Assembly: GCA_963780805.1 (NCBI GenBank)
Contig: CAWADP010000008.1
Location: 62,001 to 126,000 of the forward strand
Origin: JASHVB01 sp963780805
GTDB taxonomy: Bacteria > Pseudomonadota > Alphaproteobacteria > Acetobacterales > Acetobacteraceae
Reading direction: 5' to 3'
DNA length: 64,000 bases
Made by a program: the position numbers and the translations under genes. A model generated the notes under the pieces. It did no database searches and was not told the origin of the DNA. It saw only the letters and a list, made by a program, of their open reading frames with translations. This document shows positions 1 through 9,423 of the stretch, piece by piece (position 1 is the stretch's first letter; each line of letters starts with the position of its first letter).

Positions 1-186
1 GGCAAAGTCTCGTCGGCCGGAAGCTGCGCATATTGGTGCTGCCAACGAACAAGCGGAGCGATGTCCTTGCAGTGACCGATCGGCTTGTCGATGTCATCGC
101 CGGGGTGACCATTGATCACAATACGGCGTGCTTGAAAGAACCGGCGCCACTGTCACGACCTTGTTCTCGTCACAAACAGAGAAACC

Positions 187-1680
187 ATGACCGAACCCTG
201 CGATCTGACCGCCGTCGAAGCCCGCCGCCTGATCGGGCAGAAGCGCCTCGCACCTACCGACCTGCTGGAAAGCTGCATCGCCCGCATCGAGGCGGTCGAC
301 CACGCGGTGAACGCCATTCCCGCCCGCGACTTTGCCGCGGCCCGCGCCGCCGCGCACCGTGCCGATCAAGCCGTTGCCCGTGGCGATCGGCTGCCCGCGC
401 TGCACGGCCTGCCGATCGGCATCAAGGACCTGGAGGACGCCGCGGGCCTGCCCACCACCCATGGCAGCTTGATCTTCCGCGACTTCGTTCCTCCCGCCGA
501 TGAACGCATCGTCGCCAAGGTGCGCGCGGCGGGCGCCATCGTCGTCGGCAAGACCAACACACCGGAATTCGGTGCCGGCGCCAACACGCGCAATGCCGTC
601 TATGGCGCCACCGGCAATCCGTTCGATCCGCAGAAATCGGCCGCCGGCTCGTCGGGCGGCTCGGCGGTTGCGTTGGCCACCGGCATGGTGCCGCTGTGCA
701 CCGGTTCGGATACCGGCGGATCGCTGCGCAATCCCGCCGCCTTCTCCGGCATCGTCGGTTTTCGCCCCACGCCCGGCCTGGTGCCCAGCGATAAGCGCCT
801 GGTGGGCTGGTCCAACTTGCCGGTGCTGGGCCCGATGGCGCGCACCGTGCCCGATGTCTGCCTGTTGCTCTCCACGGTCGCCGGCGACGATGCGTGCGAT
901 CCGCTCGCGACCATCGTGCACGGTCGCGCCGTACATCGGCCGGAGGATTTCGCCGTTCCGGCGCCGATCGATCTGTCCCATTTGCGCGTCGCACTGACGC
1001 CGGATTTCGGCTTCGCCCCGACGGAACGTCATATCGCCGAGGTCTTCGCGGACAAGACCGCCTCGCTTCGGCATGTCTTCGCCTGTGCGGACGATGCGGC
1101 CCCGGATTGCTCCGGTACCGACGAGGCATTCGAAATCCTGCGTGCCACCGCCATGCTGGCCTCGCATCTGGAGAAGGTGCGCAGCCGGCCGCAGGATGTC
1201 GGACCCAACGTGCGCGCCAATATCGAGGAAGGCCTGCGCTACTCCGCCGTGGACGTGGCGCGCGCGCAGGCGCTGCAGACCGCGCTGTATCGCCGCTGGC
1301 AGACGTTCTTCCAGCAATACGACGTGATCCTGAGCCCGTCGATCACCATCAGTCCGCGTTCCTGGCGCGAATTGTATCCCGCGCAGATCGACGGCAAGCC
1401 GACGCGCACGTACTTTCATTGGCTGGCGCTGGCCTATGCGGTGACGTTGCCCGGGCACCCGGCGGTTTCGCTGCCGGTAGGGCTGGACCGCAACGGCATG
1501 CCGTTCGGGTTGCAGATTGTCGGTCCGCGTGGCGGTGACGCGTTCGTGCTCGCGGTAGCCGCGGCGCTTGAATCGCTGCTGGCGGGGGATGCGCGCACGG
1601 CCCGGCCAGTGCCGGACCTGACGAAGCTGCGCGCGGCAAGGCCGCTGTCGGAGACACCCGGGTTTCTCGGGTTCGACTGA
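187..1680 (+). CDS. Amidase (amidase-signature family)
   Basis: This 497-residue protein is a typical amidase-signature hydrolase, cleaving the C-N bond of a carboxamide in the cytoplasm; the substrate cannot be told from sequence. The Ser-cisSer-Lys triad is visible: Lys80 in GIKDLED, the cis-Ser at about 155 in GSSGGSA, and the nucleophile Ser179 in DTGGS. The glycine/serine-rich signature runs from about 150 to 195, and the length is normal for the family. The start was chosen because the N-terminal helix expected in the family begins there. It stands alone, followed on the same strand by a small ORF and a YihY-like gene. GatA is less likely because no gatB or gatC is nearby. Confidence 0.9.
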   Translation: MTEPCDLTAVEARRLIGQKRLAPTDLLESCIARIEAVDHAVNAIPARDFAAARAAAHRADQAVARGDRLPALHGLPIGIKDLEDAAGLPTTHGSLIFRDFVPPADERIVAKVRAAGAIVVGKTNTPEFGAGANTRNAVYGATGNPFDPQKSAAGSSGGSAVALATGMVPLCTGSDTGGSLRNPAAFSGIVGFRPTPGLVPSDKRLVGWSNLPVLGPMARTVPDVCLLLSTVAGDDACDPLATIVHGRAVHRPEDFAVPAPIDLSHLRVALTPDFGFAPTERHIAEVFADKTASLRHVFACADDAAPDCSGTDEAFEILRATAMLASHLEKVRSRPQDVGPNVRANIEEGLRYSAVDVARAQALQTALYRRWQTFFQQYDVILSPSITISPRSWRELYPAQIDGKPTRTYFHWLALAYAVTLPGHPAVSLPVGLDRNGMPFGLQIVGPRGGDAFVLAVAAALESLLAGDARTARPVPDLTKLRAARPLSETPGFLGFD

Positions 1681-1786
1681 CGGTTCTGAATCAGACCGCG
1701 ACCGGAGCAGTCGGCTTTCTTGCCTATTGCAACCGTGACGGCACCCTCGCGTTGCAGGTGAAACTGGCAGCCAAGGGTCCAGACCA

Positions 1787-1978
1787 ATGCGGGAACAACA
1801 TACACGACCCGACAACAAAGATCCGAATAACGAGAGCGGCCGTATCAGCCGTTCCGGCACTGCGGCCGGCATTTCGGTCGATAACGAAAGCAGCTCCGGC
1901 GGCAGCGGTCCGATCCCGCCGGGCGGCGACGCGCCGCTGCCGCGTGAGGAAGTCGCACGCGAAATCCATAAGAAATAG
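1787..1978 (+). CDS. Small hydrophilic hypothetical protein
   Basis: A 63-residue polar protein rich in Gly, Ser, Asn and Asp with a Lys-Lys end. It has no membrane segment and no domain I recognise. It lies between the amidase and the YihY gene on the same strand, 24 bases before the latter, which supports it being translated as part of that unit. The low-complexity middle (SSSGGSGPIPPGG) suggests a disordered protein. There is only a weak purine stretch upstream, so the start is uncertain. Confidence 0.4.
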   Translation: MREQHTRPDNKDPNNESGRISRSGTAAGISVDNESSSGGSGPIPPGGDAPLPREEVAREIHKK

Positions 1979-2002
1979 CCGCGTCCGTCAAGCCGGCTTC
2001 CA

Positions 2003-2920
2003 ATGAGTCCCAGCGCCGCTTGGCAGCTCACAAAGCAAAGTGTCGCGGCGTTCCTCGAGGACGGCGCGCTCAGCAAAGGTGCTGCCGTTGCGTTCTATGC
2101 GGTGCTGGCGCTGGGGCCGATCCTGCTGATCATCACGGCCCTGGTCGGCTTCTTCTATGGCGACGCCGCTGCGCGCGGGGCACTACTGGGCAAGCTGAGC
2201 AGCGTGATGGGGTTTCGCACCGCCGACTTCCTGCAGAGTGCGATCAAGAGCGCGGGCAGTCACGGGGCGGGTGTGGCCGCCACCATCTTCGGGGTCGTTT
2301 CGTTGGTGGTTACTGCGACCGGCGCGTTCGGTGAACTGCAATCCGCGCTCAATGCGATCTGGCGCGCCCAGCCCAAGGGCAGCACGATGCGGCAGTTGGT
2401 GCGGTCCCGTCTGCTCAGCCTTGGACTGGTCCTGATCCTGGCCCTTGTGCTGGTCGTTTCGTTGGTGTTGAGCGCACTGATTGTCGGCTTGCAGCATCAG
2501 TTGGACCGGCTGATGCCAGTTCCGGCGGTGCTGATCGGGCTGGTCAATTTCGTGCTGTCCCTGGTACTGCTCGCGGGCCTGGTTGCCGCGGTGTACAAGG
2601 TGTTGCCCGACCGCGACCTGGACTGGCGCGATGTCGCCGCCGGCGCAATCGTGACGGCGGTGTTGATCACGCTGGGCAAGGTGGCGATCGGAATCTACAT
2701 CGGCAGCAGCGCCACTATCTCCGGCTATGGCGCTGCCGGTTCCGTCATCGCCGCCCTGTTCTGGATCTACTATTCCGTCCAGATTTTCCTGCTCGGCGCG
2801 GAATTCACCCGCGTTTACGCCGAACGCGAGGAATCGATCAGGCGTTCACCTGCCGGATCAATGCAGCCCAGCGATCGAGGATCGGCAGCACCTGATCGGC
2901 TTTCGCGGCCGGCAGGCTGA
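2003..2920 (+). CDS. YihY/BrkB family inner-membrane protein
   Basis: A 305-residue polytopic protein of the YihY/virulence-factor-BrkB family (formerly mislabelled RNase BN). About six hydrophobic segments are visible. The family hallmarks are present: an N-terminal stretch with GAAVAFYAVLALGP, the central LNAIWRAQPK loop, and a C-terminal segment with GSVIAALFWIYYSVQIFLLG followed by FTRVYAE. Molecular function is unknown for the family; a transporter role is often assumed. The last 83 bases overlap the 3' end of the convergent LLM oxidoreductase gene. Confidence 0.88.
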   Translation: MSPSAAWQLTKQSVAAFLEDGALSKGAAVAFYAVLALGPILLIITALVGFFYGDAAARGALLGKLSSVMGFRTADFLQSAIKSAGSHGAGVAATIFGVVSLVVTATGAFGELQSALNAIWRAQPKGSTMRQLVRSRLLSLGLVLILALVLVVSLVLSALIVGLQHQLDRLMPVPAVLIGLVNFVLSLVLLAGLVAAVYKVLPDRDLDWRDVAAGAIVTAVLITLGKVAIGIYIGSSATISGYGAAGSVIAALFWIYYSVQIFLLGAEFTRVYAEREESIRRSPAGSMQPSDRGSAAPDRLSRPAG

Positions 2921-3677
2921 CGCAGGCGCGCACCACCCCCTGGTCGCGGCCGCGCTTCAGCATGTCGGCGTCCTCGGTGCAGCCGAACAGGGTGATGGGG
3001 CAGCTCGCGGGGTCGCGGCCGGCTTCCTTCAACATCGCGTGGAACTTGGGCAAGGCGTCGCCGATGCGGCCGGCGAGCGGAATCCAGCCGTCACCGTAAC
3101 GCGCCGCCCGGCGCGCCGCCTGCGGAAAGGCGCCGCCGACGATGACCGGCGGGTGCGGCTTCTGCACCGGCTTCGGCCATGCCATCATTTCCGGGAAGTT
3201 CACCAGTTCACCGTGGTATTCGGCCTTCGACTTGGTCCAGATCAGCTTCATGGCCTCGACGCGCTCGCGCACCAGCTTGGCACGGGTGGCGAAATCGGTG
3301 CCGTGGTCTTCCATCTCCTCGGCGTTCCAGCCGACGCCGATGCCGAACAGGAAACGGCCGCCGGAAACCTGGTCGATCGTGGCAACCAGCTTCGCCGTCT
3401 GGATGGTGTCGCGCTGGTTCAGCAGGCAGACACCGGTGCCGATCTTCAAAGTCTTGGTTGCCGCCGCGGCCATCGTCAGCGTCACGAACGGATCCATCGC
3501 GTCGTAGTACATCTTCGGCAGTTCGCCGCCGCCGGGGTACGGCGAACGCCGCGAGGTGGGGATGTGCGAATGCTCCGGCGCCCAGACAGATTCGAATCCG
3601 CGCGCCTCCAGCGCCTGGGCGAGTTCGCCGGGGGTCATCGAGTAGTCGGTGAAGAACATTGACGCGCCGAAATGCAT
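2838..3677 (-). CDS. LLM-class (F420-type) flavin-dependent oxidoreductase
   Basis: About 279 residues forming a luciferase-like TIM-barrel oxidoreductase. Visible family blocks are the N-terminal ESVWAPEHSHIP, the DPFVTLTMAAAATKTLKIGTG region, and GRFLFGIGVGWNAEEMEDHG, which match the subgroup annotated as putative F420-dependent (TIGR03619-like). Cofactor (FMN or F420) and substrate cannot be read from sequence. The start was set at MHFGASMFF because the open frame further upstream reads like non-coding repeat-containing DNA. The gene converges on, and overlaps by 83 bases, the YihY gene. Confidence 0.85.
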   Translation of the reverse strand: MHFGASMFFTDYSMTPGELAQALEARGFESVWAPEHSHIPTSRRSPYPGGGELPKMYYDAMDPFVTLTMAAAATKTLKIGTGVCLLNQRDTIQTAKLVATIDQVSGGRFLFGIGVGWNAEEMEDHGTDFATRAKLVRERVEAMKLIWTKSKAEYHGELVNFPEMMAWPKPVQKPHPPVIVGGAFPQAARRAARYGDGWIPLAGRIGDALPKFHAMLKEAGRDPASCPITLFGCTEDADMLKRGRDQGVVRACVSLPAAKADQVLPILDRWAALIRQVNA

Positions 3678-3759
3678 GGGGGTTCTCCCTGGCTCCGTGT
3701 CGTGGTGAGCGTAGCAAGCGCGTCGCCACCGCGCTACAGGTCGAACCCGGGTGCCTCCG

Positions 3760-3879
3760 CGTCGCTTCGCTCCTCGCAATGACAGGGGGCGGTTGGACAG
3801 GGGACGGTTGGACAGGGGGCGACTATTCCAGTCAGCGCAAAAAGCCTCTAAAGCCTCTAGAGCAAAAAGCCTCTAAAGC
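3760..3879. repeat. Half REP element plus two short tandem repeats
   Basis: Three repeat types are packed between the LLM gene start and the end of the MFS gene. A single arm of the dispersed palindrome ends in CTCCTCGCAATGACAGG near 3785. Three copies of a 15-bp unit (GACAGGGGGCGGTTG-like) lie at 3781-3825. A tandem of AAAAGCCTCTA-type units lies at about 3839-3879 and reaches the 3' end of the MFS gene. No gene is visible here. Confidence 0.6.
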
Positions 3880-5174
3880 ACCGCGTCGTTGCCCGGCGGT
3901 GCGTATTCGCTTGTCCCCTGCTCGATTCCGAACAGTGGAATCAGCACCAGCACAAACGCGGTGAAGGCGGCCGATACCAGGATGAGCGGTGCGAGGTGGC
4001 TCGCGAATACATGTTCGTACAGGAACGCGCCGCTGGCGTCCGCCAACGGCGTTGCCAGGTTGATCACCGACATGAGTGCGGCGAAGGCGAACCCCTCGGC
4101 GCGGGGGGGGCAATGATTCGCCGCCAGGGTCAAGGTCGCAACGTTGGCGATCATGCCGGCCATGCCTGTGACGAAATACACGATGACCCCGCTGACGGGA
4201 TCGACCATGAGCAGGAAGGCGAGCGTCGTCACGGTGCCAAGCACGATGGAGAGTTGCAGCAGCCGCCGCGTGCGCATACCGGCGAGAAACCAACGGTAGG
4301 TCAGCCCGCCTGCGACCCATCCGGCCGCACTGACCGCCGACAGGGCGCCGATCAGGGCCTGCGAGAAGTGCAGGTGATCGGTCATGTAAAAGTAAAGCGG
4401 GGTGCCGAATCCCGGACTGAAATAGTAACAGAACAGGAATACGGCCACCAGCCAAAGCGTCCGTGAACGGAACGTGCTGAGCAAGCCGTCCAGCCGTTGC
4501 CGCAGCGCGGCCCGGTCGATGCTGGCGCGCTGCTCCGTCACCAGGCGCAGGCAGATCAGCACCGCGAGCGGCGCGATGGCCGCGATCAGTGCGGCCACAT
4601 GCAAGGCGCCGGCGGGGGGGAACAGTTCGATGAGTGCGCCGCCGAGCAGCGAGGTGGCGGCGACGGCGCCGTTGAACCACAGCCATTGCTGGTTGACGAA
4701 AGCGGCGCTGGCATCGTGGCGCTGGCCGTTCTCCACCAGCAGTGCGCCGCACAGCGTGCTGGAGATCGCCATGGCAATCGCGGTCAGCAGCAGCGCGACG
4801 ATGATCGGTCCGGGCGTCGTTACCTGCGTGACGCCGGCGAAGGCGACGACCGCGGCCAGGTTTGACAGCAGCAAGTAGCTGCGCCGCCGGTAGCCGAACA
4901 GCGGCAGGAAATCCGACACCAGGCCGTAGAGCGGCTTCACCACCCAAGGCACGTCGAGCACGGCCAGCGATGCAGCGATCTGTAGCGCGGTCCAGCCGTA
5001 CTGCGTCTTCAGAAACCAGGTCAGCGGCTGCCAGACGATGCCGACCTTGGCCTGGCCGATGCCCTCCACGGTGTAGACGACGGCAAAGAACAGCATCAGC
5101 TTGCGGACACTGTCGGTGTCGGAGGAGCGGGGCATGTCGCGGCCGACTGTGCCGGTGCGGCGGAGTGCGCTCAA
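3873..5174 (-). CDS. MFS transporter, BT1 folate/biopterin-like family
   Basis: A 433-residue polytopic carrier with about twelve hydrophobic segments. The N-terminal third carries the combination PWVVKPLYGLVSDFLPLFGYRRRSYLL, characteristic of the BT1 (folate-biopterin transporter) branch of the major facilitator superfamily. Substrate is unknown; folate/pterin is a family-level guess only. A start 13 codons further in (MPRSSD, 5135) is equally plausible. The 3' end abuts a short tandem repeat, so the last few residues may vary between strains. No linked pathway gene is nearby. Confidence 0.8.
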   Translation of the reverse strand: MSALRRTGTVGRDMPRSSDTDSVRKLMLFFAVVYTVEGIGQAKVGIVWQPLTWFLKTQYGWTALQIAASLAVLDVPWVVKPLYGLVSDFLPLFGYRRRSYLLLSNLAAVVAFAGVTQVTTPGPIIVALLLTAIAMAISSTLCGALLVENGQRHDASAAFVNQQWLWFNGAVAATSLLGGALIELFPPAGALHVAALIAAIAPLAVLICLRLVTEQRASIDRAALRQRLDGLLSTFRSRTLWLVAVFLFCYYFSPGFGTPLYFYMTDHLHFSQALIGALSAVSAAGWVAGGLTYRWFLAGMRTRRLLQLSIVLGTVTTLAFLLMVDPVSGVIVYFVTGMAGMIANVATLTLAANHCPPRAEGFAFAALMSVINLATPLADASGAFLYEHVFASHLAPLILVSAAFTAFVLVLIPLFGIEQGTSEYAPPGNDAVL

Positions 5175-5270
5175 GGCCGCAGTGCGTCAGCGGCGTCCGG
5201 GCTGGCGGCTGGTGCGTGGAGCCTCACGGGCAGTTCCCGCCCGGGGGTCTCGTGGTGTCCGCCCGAGGGT

Positions 5271-5353
5271 GTCATTGCGACCGCAGCGACGCTATCTTCA
5301 GCCAGTGACGTGCGGACTCTTCGGAAGATTGCTTCGCTATGCTCGCAATGACA
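5271..5353. repeat. Dispersed palindromic (REP-like) element, copy 1
   Basis: The left arm starts GTCATTGCGA and the right arm ends GCTTCGCTATGCTCGCAATGACA, the same two arms as the elements at 16132, 37767, 59142 and 63211. The left arm is diverged here. It lies in the 350-base gap between divergent MFS and NnrU genes, which contains no coding sequence I can support. Confidence 0.7.
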
Positions 5354-5450
5354 GAGTTGCCGAGGTGTTCCAGAGGCCGCCAATGCATCCGCTTGCTGCG
5401 ACACGGCTTGTGGCCGATGGTGTTGGGTCTCATGCCACGCACGTGACGGG

Positions 5451-5486
5451 GCGCAGTCTGAAATTCACGCGCAGTCTGAAACTCAC
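5451..5486. repeat. Two-copy 18-bp tandem repeat upstream of nnrU-like gene
   Basis: Two direct copies of an 18-bp unit (GCGCAGTCTGAAATTCAC and the same with one substitution) lie 40 bases before the NnrU start, so they fall in its presumed leader or promoter. Confidence 0.65.
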
Positions 5487-5525
5487 GCAACGCATATCGC
5501 CGCGCGCCAGCCGGAGCGAATCACG

Positions 5526-6203
5526 ATGAACCTGCTGATCGTGGCGGCGCTGATATGGATCGGCGTGCATGTTGGCCTCGCCGGCACGAGGCTGCGCGAC
5601 CGCGTCGTGGCGCGCATCGGCGAGGGGCCGTTTCGTGCCGTCTTTTCGCTGCTGTCGATCGTGGTGATCGTGTTCCTCGTCCGCGCCTGGAGCATATCGC
5701 CCACGAGCCTGCTGTGGGTGGTGCCGAACTGGGTGCGCTGGATCCTTGTGGCGGCGATGGTGCCGGCGTTCGTCCTGTTCGTCGCCTCGGTGAGCAGGCC
5801 GAATCCGACCATGGTGGGCGCGCCGGCGGCGATGGCGCAGCCGCCACGCGGGATGTTCCGGGTGACCCGCCATCCGATGCTGTGGTCGTTTGCGATCTGG
5901 GCGGCGGTGCATGCGATCGGCAACGGCGATACGGCGTCGATCGTGTTCTTCGGTGCGTTTCTGGTGACGGCGTTGGCCGGCATGCCGTCGATCGATGCCA
6001 AGTTGGCACGCCGAAATCCGGCGACGTGGCAGGCGCTGTCGGCGGCGACATCGGCGCTGCCGTTTGCCGCGATTGTCGCCGGCCGCAACCGGTTCGTCTT
6101 GCGGGAAATCGGATGGGTGACGTCGGCGATCGGCGTGATCGCGTGGGCGGCGTTGCTGTGGCTGCACCCGTTTCTGTTCGGCGTCGCACCGGTGGGATGG
6201 TGA
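5526..6203 (+). CDS. NnrU family membrane protein
   Basis: A 225-residue integral membrane protein of the NnrU family, first described next to nitrite/nitric oxide reductase genes; its precise role (isoprenoid or phospholipid methyltransferase-like fold) is unresolved. The family core FRVTRHPMLWSFAIWAAVHAIGNGD is present at about residues 115-140 and is followed by GMPSIDAKLARR. About six membrane segments are visible. No denitrification gene lies nearby, so the NO link is not supported here. It converges on the large FAD oxidoreductase gene with a hairpin between. Confidence 0.85.
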   Translation: MNLLIVAALIWIGVHVGLAGTRLRDRVVARIGEGPFRAVFSLLSIVVIVFLVRAWSISPTSLLWVVPNWVRWILVAAMVPAFVLFVASVSRPNPTMVGAPAAMAQPPRGMFRVTRHPMLWSFAIWAAVHAIGNGDTASIVFFGAFLVTALAGMPSIDAKLARRNPATWQALSAATSALPFAAIVAGRNRFVLREIGWVTSAIGVIAWAALLWLHPFLFGVAPVGW

Positions 6204-6225
6204 TGGGGAACGCCATGAATTGTCG

Positions 6226-6288
6226 GGCGGAAAAGCGCGGCGCATGCCGCCATCGTGCGCACGGCGGAATGCGCCGCGCTTCTCCGCC
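6226..6288. terminator. Long hairpin between convergent genes
   Basis: Two 26-base arms (6226-6251 and 6263-6288) are complementary apart from two mismatches and enclose an 11-base loop. The arms begin GGCGGAAAAGCGCGGCGC and end TCCGCC. The position between the ends of two convergent genes suits a bidirectional terminator. The arms also resemble a repeat element, so it may be a captured palindrome used as a terminator. Confidence 0.65.
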
Positions 6289-6315
6289 GTCCAATCGCGA
6301 AAACAATTTCGAGCG

Positions 6316-9195
6316 TTATCCGAACCGTTCGAGCCGATAATGCGGGTCCACCGCTTCGCCGTGCAAGATCGCATCGGCGGTGATGCGGCCGACCACCGGA
6401 CCCAGCGTGTAGCCGTTGGCGGTGACGGTGTTGAAGAACCCCGGCAAGCCGGGCGCTTCGCCCAGGATGGGCGCGCGGTCGATCGCGGGGTTGATCCCGG
6501 TCCACGCCCGCACGAAGCGCAGGCCGCGCAGCGCCGGCAGTACGCGGGCGCAGACCCAAAGATTGCCCTCGATGCTGCGGCGCAGGGTTTGGCTGCGCCC
6601 GCTCGCCGGGTCAAAGCCACCGAACCAGCCGCCGCCAACCAGGAACCCGCCGCTGGCCTGCTGCTTCAACGACAGATGCCGGTTGGCCAGCGCGATCAGG
6701 TGGCGGGTGAGGGGAGGCGCCGGTTCCGTCACGATCACCTGCTGCACGGTGCCGGTGACCGGCAGATCCAGCCCGATCATGCGCCCGATCTGCGCCGCCC
6801 AGGGACCCGCGGCGTTCACCACACGGCCCGCGATCACCGGCCCCTTCGACGTTGCCACCCGCCACGTGGTGCCGTCGCGTTCGATCGCGTGCACCTCGGC
6901 GCCGCGCAGCAGCCGCGCGCCATGGCGCTGCGCCAGCCTCAGCACGGCCATGGTGCCGCGCAGCGGGTCGCCATAGCCCTCTGCCGGCACGAAATCGGCG
7001 CCCACCATGCGCGCCGACAGCGCCGGTGCCAGGGCGCGCAATTCATTCGCCCCCAGCACGTGGCTTTCGATCCCCCAGCGCTGCTCCATCGCCGACTTGC
7101 GGCGCAGCCAGTCCAGCGAGGCGGCGTCCTCCGCCAGCATCAGGCCGCCTTCGGTGCGGATGCCGAGGTCCTCGTCCACCGCCGCACCGATCTCCTTCCA
7201 AAGCGCGATGCTGCGCGGCCCGAGCGGCAAGGTGTAGGCCGCTGGCCCGCCGTCCGGAGGCGTGTCGTCGTTGAAGTCGTACGACAGAAGCTGCACGTGC
7301 AAACTGCCGGCGTTGGCGGTGGAGGCGGCCATGCCAGCCTCGTCGCGCTCCACCAGCAGCACGTCGGCGCCGCCCTGCGCCAGGTAACAGGCAGAGCACA
7401 GGCCGGCGAGCCCGCCGCCGATCACCACCACATCGGCGCGCCACGTCTCCGCCGGCAGCGCCGGTAGCTTGTGCAGGTGTGCCGGCGGCTCGGGGGCGGT
7501 CAGCAACGGAGCGACGAATTCCGGGGCCTCGAACATCAGCGGCACGGCGGGGACCGGGCGCAGCGGCGCACGCGGCGCGGCGAACGACCAGTCGTCGGGT
7601 GCGCCGGGGCAAAGCCGTGCGATGGTGGCGGCGCAGAAGCGGCCCTGGCAGCGGCCCATGCCGGCGCGCGTCGCCTTCTTCAGCGCCGGCAGGGAGGTCA
7701 GGCCGCCCGCCAGTTCGGCACGCAGGCGGCCGGCAGTGACCTCCTCGCAGCGGCAGACGACTGTGTCGTTCGCCAGAGTGGCGGCGCACGGCGGGAGCGG
7801 GTGGAACAATCGCCCCAGCGCGTCCTGAAATGCCTGTGCGTGGGCCAGCGCGGCGCGGGCGGCGGGATCGTCCGGCGCGCGCAGGCCTAGATCGCGCGCC
7901 GCCGCCAGGCCGGCGAGCCGGCCGCGCGCCATGGCGACCCGCGCACCGCCGAGCGCCGCGCCATCGCCGACGGCGAACACGCCGTCCAGGGCGGTGCGGC
8001 CGTCGGGGGCGGTCTCGGTGGCCAGATGGCCCAGCCCGACATCGACGAAGCGGTGCGGGATGCCAAGCGCGCGCGCCAGGCCCGTTTCGGGTTGGAACCC
8101 CAGGTTCAGCGCAATGACATCGGCCGCCAGCGTGCGCTCGCCGTCTGGGCTGGCGATCCGCACGGTCTGGACGCGATCGTTGCCTTGCGCGGCGACAACG
8201 GTCGTGGACAACGACACCGGCACGCCCGCGCGCCGTAGCCGGGCCAGCATCGATACCCCGTCGCGGAGCAGGCCGGGGGCGTGGCGCAGCATGGTTGCGG
8301 CATTGCGCCACGCGGCGAGGTTGGGGCGGGGTGCGGCCTCCACCACCGCGACCGGCTTCACGCCACAGGCCAGCAGCTCGCAGGCAAGCTGCAGGTTCAA
8401 GGGGCCGGTGCCGCCGATCAGCGGATGGTCGCCAGGGCAGACGCGTTGGGCTCGCACCATCGTCTGCAAGGCGCCCGTTGTCATCACGCCGGGCAGCGTC
8501 CAGCCGGGCAGGGGGGTGGGCGATTCGTGGGCGCCCGGTGCCAGGATCAGGCGCTTGGGGTGGAAGGTGACAGCACGGCCGGCGACCAGTGCGGCGATCT
8601 CGTCGGGCGCGAAGGCGCCCCAGGCGATGGAGTCGGCCTCGATCCGCACGCCGGCCTGTTGCGCGCGGCGGCGCAGGTCGAGGCCAATGCGGAACTGGAC
8701 GTCCGGCGCTGCATCCGAGTGGCTGTCGGCGAGTGGCTTGGCGTATTGGCCGCCGGGCGCAGCGCGTTCGTCGAGGAGAACGACGGCGGCGCCCGCCTCG
8801 GCCGCGGCGATGGCGGCGGACAGGCCGGCGGGGCCGCCACCTACCACCAGCACGTCGGGTGCTTGGTCTTCGGCCGCTTCCCGGGCAGGCGGCGCTTCGA
8901 GGGACGCCGGCGTAGCGGGCAGGGCGCCGGTGATCCGCATGCCGCCGGCGACCTTGGTCAGGCACGCGCGCAGGCCGATGCGGCCGTCCACGCTGACGAT
9001 GCAGTCGAAGCAGGCTCCCATGCCGCAATAGAGACCGCGTGGCGCGCCGGATGCGGTGCGGCGGAAGGCGACGATACCGGCGGCGGACAGCGCGGCGGCG
9101 ATGGTCTCGCCTTCCAGCGCCGCGATCGGCTGGCCGTCGAAATGGATAGTCATGGGCCGGCCGGTGGGGCGGATGGTCTTGTGGATAAGCCGCAT
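6316..9195 (-). CDS. Fused HcnA-HcnB-HcnC-type FAD/[2Fe-2S] dehydrogenase
   Basis: A 959-residue chain that joins what are usually three subunits of hydrogen-cyanide-synthase or opine-oxidase type dehydrogenases. Residues 1-85 form a small [2Fe-2S] domain with cysteines in GLYCGMGACFDC and a fourth in LRAC. Residues about 100-430 are a pyridine-nucleotide-disulphide-type FAD domain opening with VLVVGGGPAGLSAA. Residues about 465-520 form a BFD-like cluster domain (CRCEEV and GRCQGRFC). From about 585 to the end is a D-amino-acid-oxidase-type FAD domain opening with VVVIGGGLAGLCSA. The reaction is presumably oxidation of an amine, imino acid or N-methyl amino acid at the DAO site with electrons passed to the other domains; the substrate is unknown. 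No companion transporter or hcn/oox gene is adjacent. Confidence 0.85.
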   Translation of the reverse strand: MRLIHKTIRPTGRPMTIHFDGQPIAALEGETIAAALSAAGIVAFRRTASGAPRGLYCGMGACFDCIVSVDGRIGLRACLTKVAGGMRITGALPATPASLEAPPAREAAEDQAPDVLVVGGGPAGLSAAIAAAEAGAAVVLLDERAAPGGQYAKPLADSHSDAAPDVQFRIGLDLRRRAQQAGVRIEADSIAWGAFAPDEIAALVAGRAVTFHPKRLILAPGAHESPTPLPGWTLPGVMTTGALQTMVRAQRVCPGDHPLIGGTGPLNLQLACELLACGVKPVAVVEAAPRPNLAAWRNAATMLRHAPGLLRDGVSMLARLRRAGVPVSLSTTVVAAQGNDRVQTVRIASPDGERTLAADVIALNLGFQPETGLARALGIPHRFVDVGLGHLATETAPDGRTALDGVFAVGDGAALGGARVAMARGRLAGLAAARDLGLRAPDDPAARAALAHAQAFQDALGRLFHPLPPCAATLANDTVVCRCEEVTAGRLRAELAGGLTSLPALKKATRAGMGRCQGRFCAATIARLCPGAPDDWSFAAPRAPLRPVPAVPLMFEAPEFVAPLLTAPEPPAHLHKLPALPAETWRADVVVIGGGLAGLCSACYLAQGGADVLLVERDEAGMAASTANAGSLHVQLLSYDFNDDTPPDGGPAAYTLPLGPRSIALWKEIGAAVDEDLGIRTEGGLMLAEDAASLDWLRRKSAMEQRWGIESHVLGANELRALAPALSARMVGADFVPAEGYGDPLRGTMAVLRLAQRHGARLLRGAEVHAIERDGTTWRVATSKGPVIAGRVVNAAGPWAAQIGRMIGLDLPVTGTVQQVIVTEPAPPLTRHLIALANRHLSLKQQASGGFLVGGGWFGGFDPASGRSQTLRRSIEGNLWVCARVLPALRGLRFVRAWTGINPAIDRAPILGEAPGLPGFFNTVTANGYTLGPVVGRITADAILHGEAVDPHYRLERFG

Positions 9196-9347
9196 GGCGG
9201 CATGCTGCCCGGTGGTGGCGGTGGGGACCAGGGTCGGGGCAGGGGCGGGAGAGGGGCGGGAGTCACCGATTGCCAGCCCGGGCGGAGGTTGCTATAGCGC
9301 GGCCCCTGCTGGCGGCCGGCGGGCTTTTGGTCGTCGGCCGGCCTTGG

Positions 9348-9423
<76 letters not shown>

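Noticed and set aside
94..2076. A 660-codon minus-strand open frame opposite the amidase
   Set aside because: It is a high-GC antisense shadow: composition is Arg/Gly/His-rich with no recognisable domain, while the plus strand has a complete amidase.
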